From Algoriphagus lacus (GTDB lineage: Bacteria > Bacteroidota > Bacteroidia > Cytophagales > Cyclobacteriaceae), in contig NZ_QXML01000003.1 in NCBI RefSeq assembly GCF_003583985.1, positions 124,001 to 188,000 of the forward strand: DNA of 64,000 nucleotides, given 5' to 3'. The notes beneath the pieces were generated by a model that saw only the letters and a program-made list of their open reading frames with translations, did not search any database and had not been told where the DNA came from. Every line of letters begins with the position of its first letter. Position 1 is the first letter of the stretch. Below, one piece after another: positions 61,638 through 64,000 of the stretch. The position numbers were made by a program, and so were the translations under genes.

Positions 61638-62573
61638 ATGTACGGTAGCTTTTGGGAAAACCTGAGAAATGCCTTCCGGCACAGCGACAACAGCCTTTTC
61701 AAGCTGATTGCGATAAACATCTTGGTGTTTTTCGTCCTGTTGGTTGTTCGCGTTCTATTGACTATCAGCGGGCTTGGCGATATCTATAAGGCTGCCCTGG
61801 GTTATTTAATGATGCCTGCTTCTTTACCCAAGCTCGCCACTCAGCCATGGACTGTTTTTACTTATATGTTTTTGCACGAAGGGGTTTTTCATATCCTCTT
61901 CAATATGCTGTTCTTGTATTGGTTCGGCATGCTAATTCACCAATATCTTGGCAGTAGAAAACTTGCAAACTTGTATGTTTTAGGCGGGATATTCGGTGCA
62001 GTATTTTATGTTTTGATCTATAATCTGGCTCCTTATTTCAGCGGATCGGTGGATACATCCATGATGCTGGGAGCCAGCGCCGGTGTTTTTGCTGTGGTGG
62101 TTGGAGCAGCTACTCTGAGCCCTAATACCACGTTTTTTCTGTTGCTGCTAGGTCCGGTCAGGATTGTGTACATCGCAGCATTTTATGTGATTTTGTCCTT
62201 TGCCAATTCGATCGGAGACAATGCCGGGGGGGAAATCGCCCATTTGGGAGGTGCGCTTTTAGGCTATCTCTACATTGTCCAACTCCGAAAAGGAGTGGAC
62301 TGGGGAGTACCTGTCCAGAAGGTTGGGATTTTCTTTGAAAACCTTTTTAGCCGAAACAAAAGCAAAGTAAAAGTCAGCTACCGAAAGGCTAAAACTGAGT
62401 CTTCGGGAGGTTTTGGTGGGTTTTCAACTAAATCCAGTTCGACCGCAGTTCCAAAGAGCCCGGAAACCACTCAGGAGGAAATCGACCGGATTCTGGATAA
62501 AATTGCTGAAAAAGGCTACGATGCCCTCAGCAAAGAAGAGAAGCGTAAATTGTTTGAGTTTAGTAAGAAGTAG
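61638..62573 (+). CDS. Rhomboid family intramembrane serine protease (second)
   Basis: This 311-residue rhomboid has HEGVFHILFNMLFLYWFGMLI, the catalytic Ser in MLGASAGVFAVVVGA and the catalytic His in GGEIAHLGGALLG. A cytosolic C-terminal tail of about 90 residues contains a Ser-rich linker (TESSGGFGGFSTKSSSTAV) and a helical end, EIDRILDKIAEKGYDALSKEEKRKLFEFSKK. That end occurs in several Bacteroidota rhomboids. It is translated with the first rhomboid and mutL. Confidence 0.9.
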   Translation: MYGSFWENLRNAFRHSDNSLFKLIAINILVFFVLLVVRVLLTISGLGDIYKAALGYLMMPASLPKLATQPWTVFTYMFLHEGVFHILFNMLFLYWFGMLIHQYLGSRKLANLYVLGGIFGAVFYVLIYNLAPYFSGSVDTSMMLGASAGVFAVVVGAATLSPNTTFFLLLLGPVRIVYIAAFYVILSFANSIGDNAGGEIAHLGGALLGYLYIVQLRKGVDWGVPVQKVGIFFENLFSRNKSKVKVSYRKAKTESSGGFGGFSTKSSSTAVPKSPETTQEEIDRILDKIAEKGYDALSKEEKRKLFEFSKK

Positions 62574-62606
62574 GTCTTGGATCGCGTACTCAGCTTTTTT
62601 CAATTC

Positions 62607-63080
62607 TTATTTGAAAGGGAAAGCGAACCCAAGTTTGATTCCTGCTTCTTGTGGCTGCTGACTTTGAAATTTAATCTCTGAGCTAAGTCCCACCCAATCC
62701 GTCAGAGGAATGTAAGCACCCACCCCAAAATTTGCACCTACGTAATCCCTTCTGGTTCCCGGGTCACCGGGTGCGGTATTCTGAAAGGACTGGCTGTATC
62801 CTGCCATCACATATACTTGAGAGGCTCCTTCTGTCAGGTAATACCTCAGATCAAAGCTAAAATTACTGGCATTCCCAACCTCCGGATAGAGCCTGGTGTA
62901 GCTTGGCATCAGGGCAAATCGATCTGCAAAAAAGTATTCCAATCCGCCTCCGACTCCAAAATAATCAAATTTCAACCCATAGAATCCTGTGGCATGAATC
63001 CTGAAATCACCCTGATCCTGAGCATTTGTAATTGAAGCCACTCCACTTAATAATAAAAGAATCAGCAGGGCCTTTTTCAT
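62607..63080 (-). CDS. Small outer-membrane beta-barrel-like protein
   Basis: The 157-residue protein has a signal peptide (MKKALLILLLLSGVASITNAQ) and alternating-residue beta strands such as FRIHATGFYGLKFDYFGVGGGLEYFF and VYVMAGYSQSF, ending GIKLGFAFPFK with a terminal aromatic/basic residue. This fits an 8-stranded outer-membrane barrel (OmpW/PagP-like size). The strands start at G-rich turns. No enzymatic motif is visible. Confidence 0.72.
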   Translation of the reverse strand: MKKALLILLLLSGVASITNAQDQGDFRIHATGFYGLKFDYFGVGGGLEYFFADRFALMPSYTRLYPEVGNASNFSFDLRYYLTEGASQVYVMAGYSQSFQNTAPGDPGTRRDYVGANFGVGAYIPLTDWVGLSSEIKFQSQQPQEAGIKLGFAFPFK

Positions 63081-63147
63081 ATGATTGTTTTGATTTTTTC
63101 TTTTTAGTCAGAAAAAGATAGTAGGCTTTGCTGAGCTTTACAACAGC

Positions 63148-64000
63148 TTATTCCAGGATTTTGACGACCCTGCCTAATCTTCCCTGAGCATCCATTCCTT
63201 CGAGGATTATCAGCTGTTTTTTTGCAATGTCTGAATTGTAATACTCCACAATTGCCTTTCCCTCCGAGTCGGTTTGTACCAAAGGATTCCAATAAATCGT
63301 CGCCCTTTGATCAGTAATGGAATTAGAAGGAGTCAACTCGTCGTACTTTGGTGAATAAAACTCCTTCGGAATCTGATATCCTCCATATTTTGTCACCAGA
63401 GTACCGCCCACACTTTCGTAAGTGATTCCTGCGCCGGTTTTGGTGTAGACTGCAATCACTCCATTGGCGCCCTGAACGCCAAACATGACCGTACGAGCTG
63501 GGTCTTTGAAAACCTCAATACTTTGGATGTCACGGGGATTAACTTGAAAAAGTACTCCTGCGTCCACCGGCACATTGTCCAATAAATACAGAGGATCTGT
63601 TCCGGCTTGAATCGATCCGGCACCTCTGATCTGAACACTCACATTGAAGCCGCTCACATTGACTCTCACTCCGGCTACCCGGCCTTGAATCATCTGAAAG
63701 ACATTGGAAAAGCCTGCCATACCCGGAATTTCATCCGGCTGAATGCTGGCATCACCTTCCCCAAAGAGTTTTCTGGACTGGATTTGTTCTTCCTGAAGCG
63801 TCTGGGCTTCTACCGTGACACCTTCCAAATCAGTGATTGATTCTTCGGTATTCATGCGCTGCATCAGATTTCGGGCCTGGGCAGATTCAGCGAGTCCCTT
63901 TGGCCAAAAGACGGATTCAGGAAACATCCCGCCAAGGGATTTGAATGCCGGGACGGGCTGTGTTAGGCTTACATCGATGAAATTTTTGACGCGTTGATCC
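63148..64000 (-). CDS. TonB plug-domain protein, C-terminal part (5' end outside window)
   Basis: The frame is open to the window edge on the minus strand; an internal ATG at 63925-63927 is not a necessary start. The visible 280 or so residues contain a TonB-receptor plug: GMAGFSNVFQMIQGRVAGVRVNVSGFNVSVQIRGAGSIQAGTDPLYLLDNVPVD followed by DIQSIEVFKDPARTVMFGVQGANGVIAVYTK in outline. The protein ends about 100 residues later with no beta-barrel. Plug domains without barrels occur at the end of some Bacteroidota macroglobulin-like or carboxypeptidase-regulatory proteins (known), which would fit. Confidence 0.7.
   Translation of the reverse strand, partial: DQRVKNFIDVSLTQPVPAFKSLGGMFPESVFWPKGLAESAQARNLMQRMNTEESITDLEGVTVEAQTLQEEQIQSRKLFGEGDASIQPDEIPGMAGFSNVFQMIQGRVAGVRVNVSGFNVSVQIRGAGSIQAGTDPLYLLDNVPVDAGVLFQVNPRDIQSIEVFKDPARTVMFGVQGANGVIAVYTKTGAGITYESVGGTLVTKYGGYQIPKEFYSPKYDELTPSNSITDQRATIYWNPLVQTDSEGKAIVEYYNSDIAKKQLIILEGMDAQGRLGRVVKILE

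Overview
This window looks like a chromosomal segment of a Bacteroidota bacterium, most likely of the order Cytophagales (Cyclobacteriaceae/Algoriphagus-like; the rank is an inference). Evidence for the phylum: a TonB-dependent receptor with DUF4249 and kelch lipoprotein partners, DUF4252 genes behind an ECF sigma/anti-sigma pair, a bacillithiol BshA, a PorE-like OmpA lipoprotein, a GH3/beta-lactamase fusion, a plug-only TonB protein, and several promoters of the Bacteroidota type (TTG, 19 bp, TAnnTTTG). I see no CRISPR array, insertion sequence, integrase, prophage or rRNA. There is one tRNA gene (Phe, GAA).

Layout. 1-5220: end of a membrane protein, a SAM methyltransferase, a ceramidase-like hydrolase, purM and an M24 peptidase lipoprotein. 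5395-10464: bshA, a fatty-acid hydroxylase, an epimerase-like protein and htpG. 10588-18274: an assimilatory sulfate reduction locus made of an Rrf2 regulator, a DUF2061 protein, cysH (APS-reductase type), cysD, cysN, a sulfite reductase with a C-terminal extension, cobA and a Met8-type siroheme synthase. Together they take sulfate to sulfide and make the siroheme the reductase needs. 18310-26310: a DUF885 lipoprotein, metK, an M1 peptidase, UPF0158, an esterase, cdd and a saccharopine dehydrogenase. 26383-31322: a TonB receptor operon. 31439-37268: trmN6, a DUF2179 protein and a 1363-residue mosaic protein. 37508-42121: an MFS permease, hemH, a CPA2 antiporter and a UspA protein. 42452-46956: a pair of M14 carboxypeptidase-like proteins and a CFA-synthase-like methyltransferase. 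47039-50408: a secreted protein, the sigma/anti-sigma/DUF4252 operon and tRNA-Phe. 50512-55255: HdrC/HdrB-like Fe-S proteins, a conserved small protein and the PorE-like lipoprotein. 55394-64000: the GH3/beta-lactamase fusion, mutL, two rhomboids, a small outer-membrane protein and the end of a plug-domain protein.

The most unusual items are: (1) the 1363-residue protein at 33177-37268, which has a LamG-like front, a glycine-rich collagen-like block, two IPT domains and a predicted papain-like cysteine peptidase, but no visible signal peptide; (2) a family of modular intergenic repeats built from a few recurring words, with exact 18-19 nt matches kilobases apart, concentrated in the spacers of the sulfate operon; (3) a perfect palindrome just upstream of a -7 element, downstream of the Rrf2 gene, a likely operator for the sulfate genes; (4) an M14 pair in which one member has its zinc motif reversed (ExxH instead of HxxE) and has lost the other catalytic residues; and (5) a 14-bp perfect inverted repeat in a 443-bp non-coding gap.
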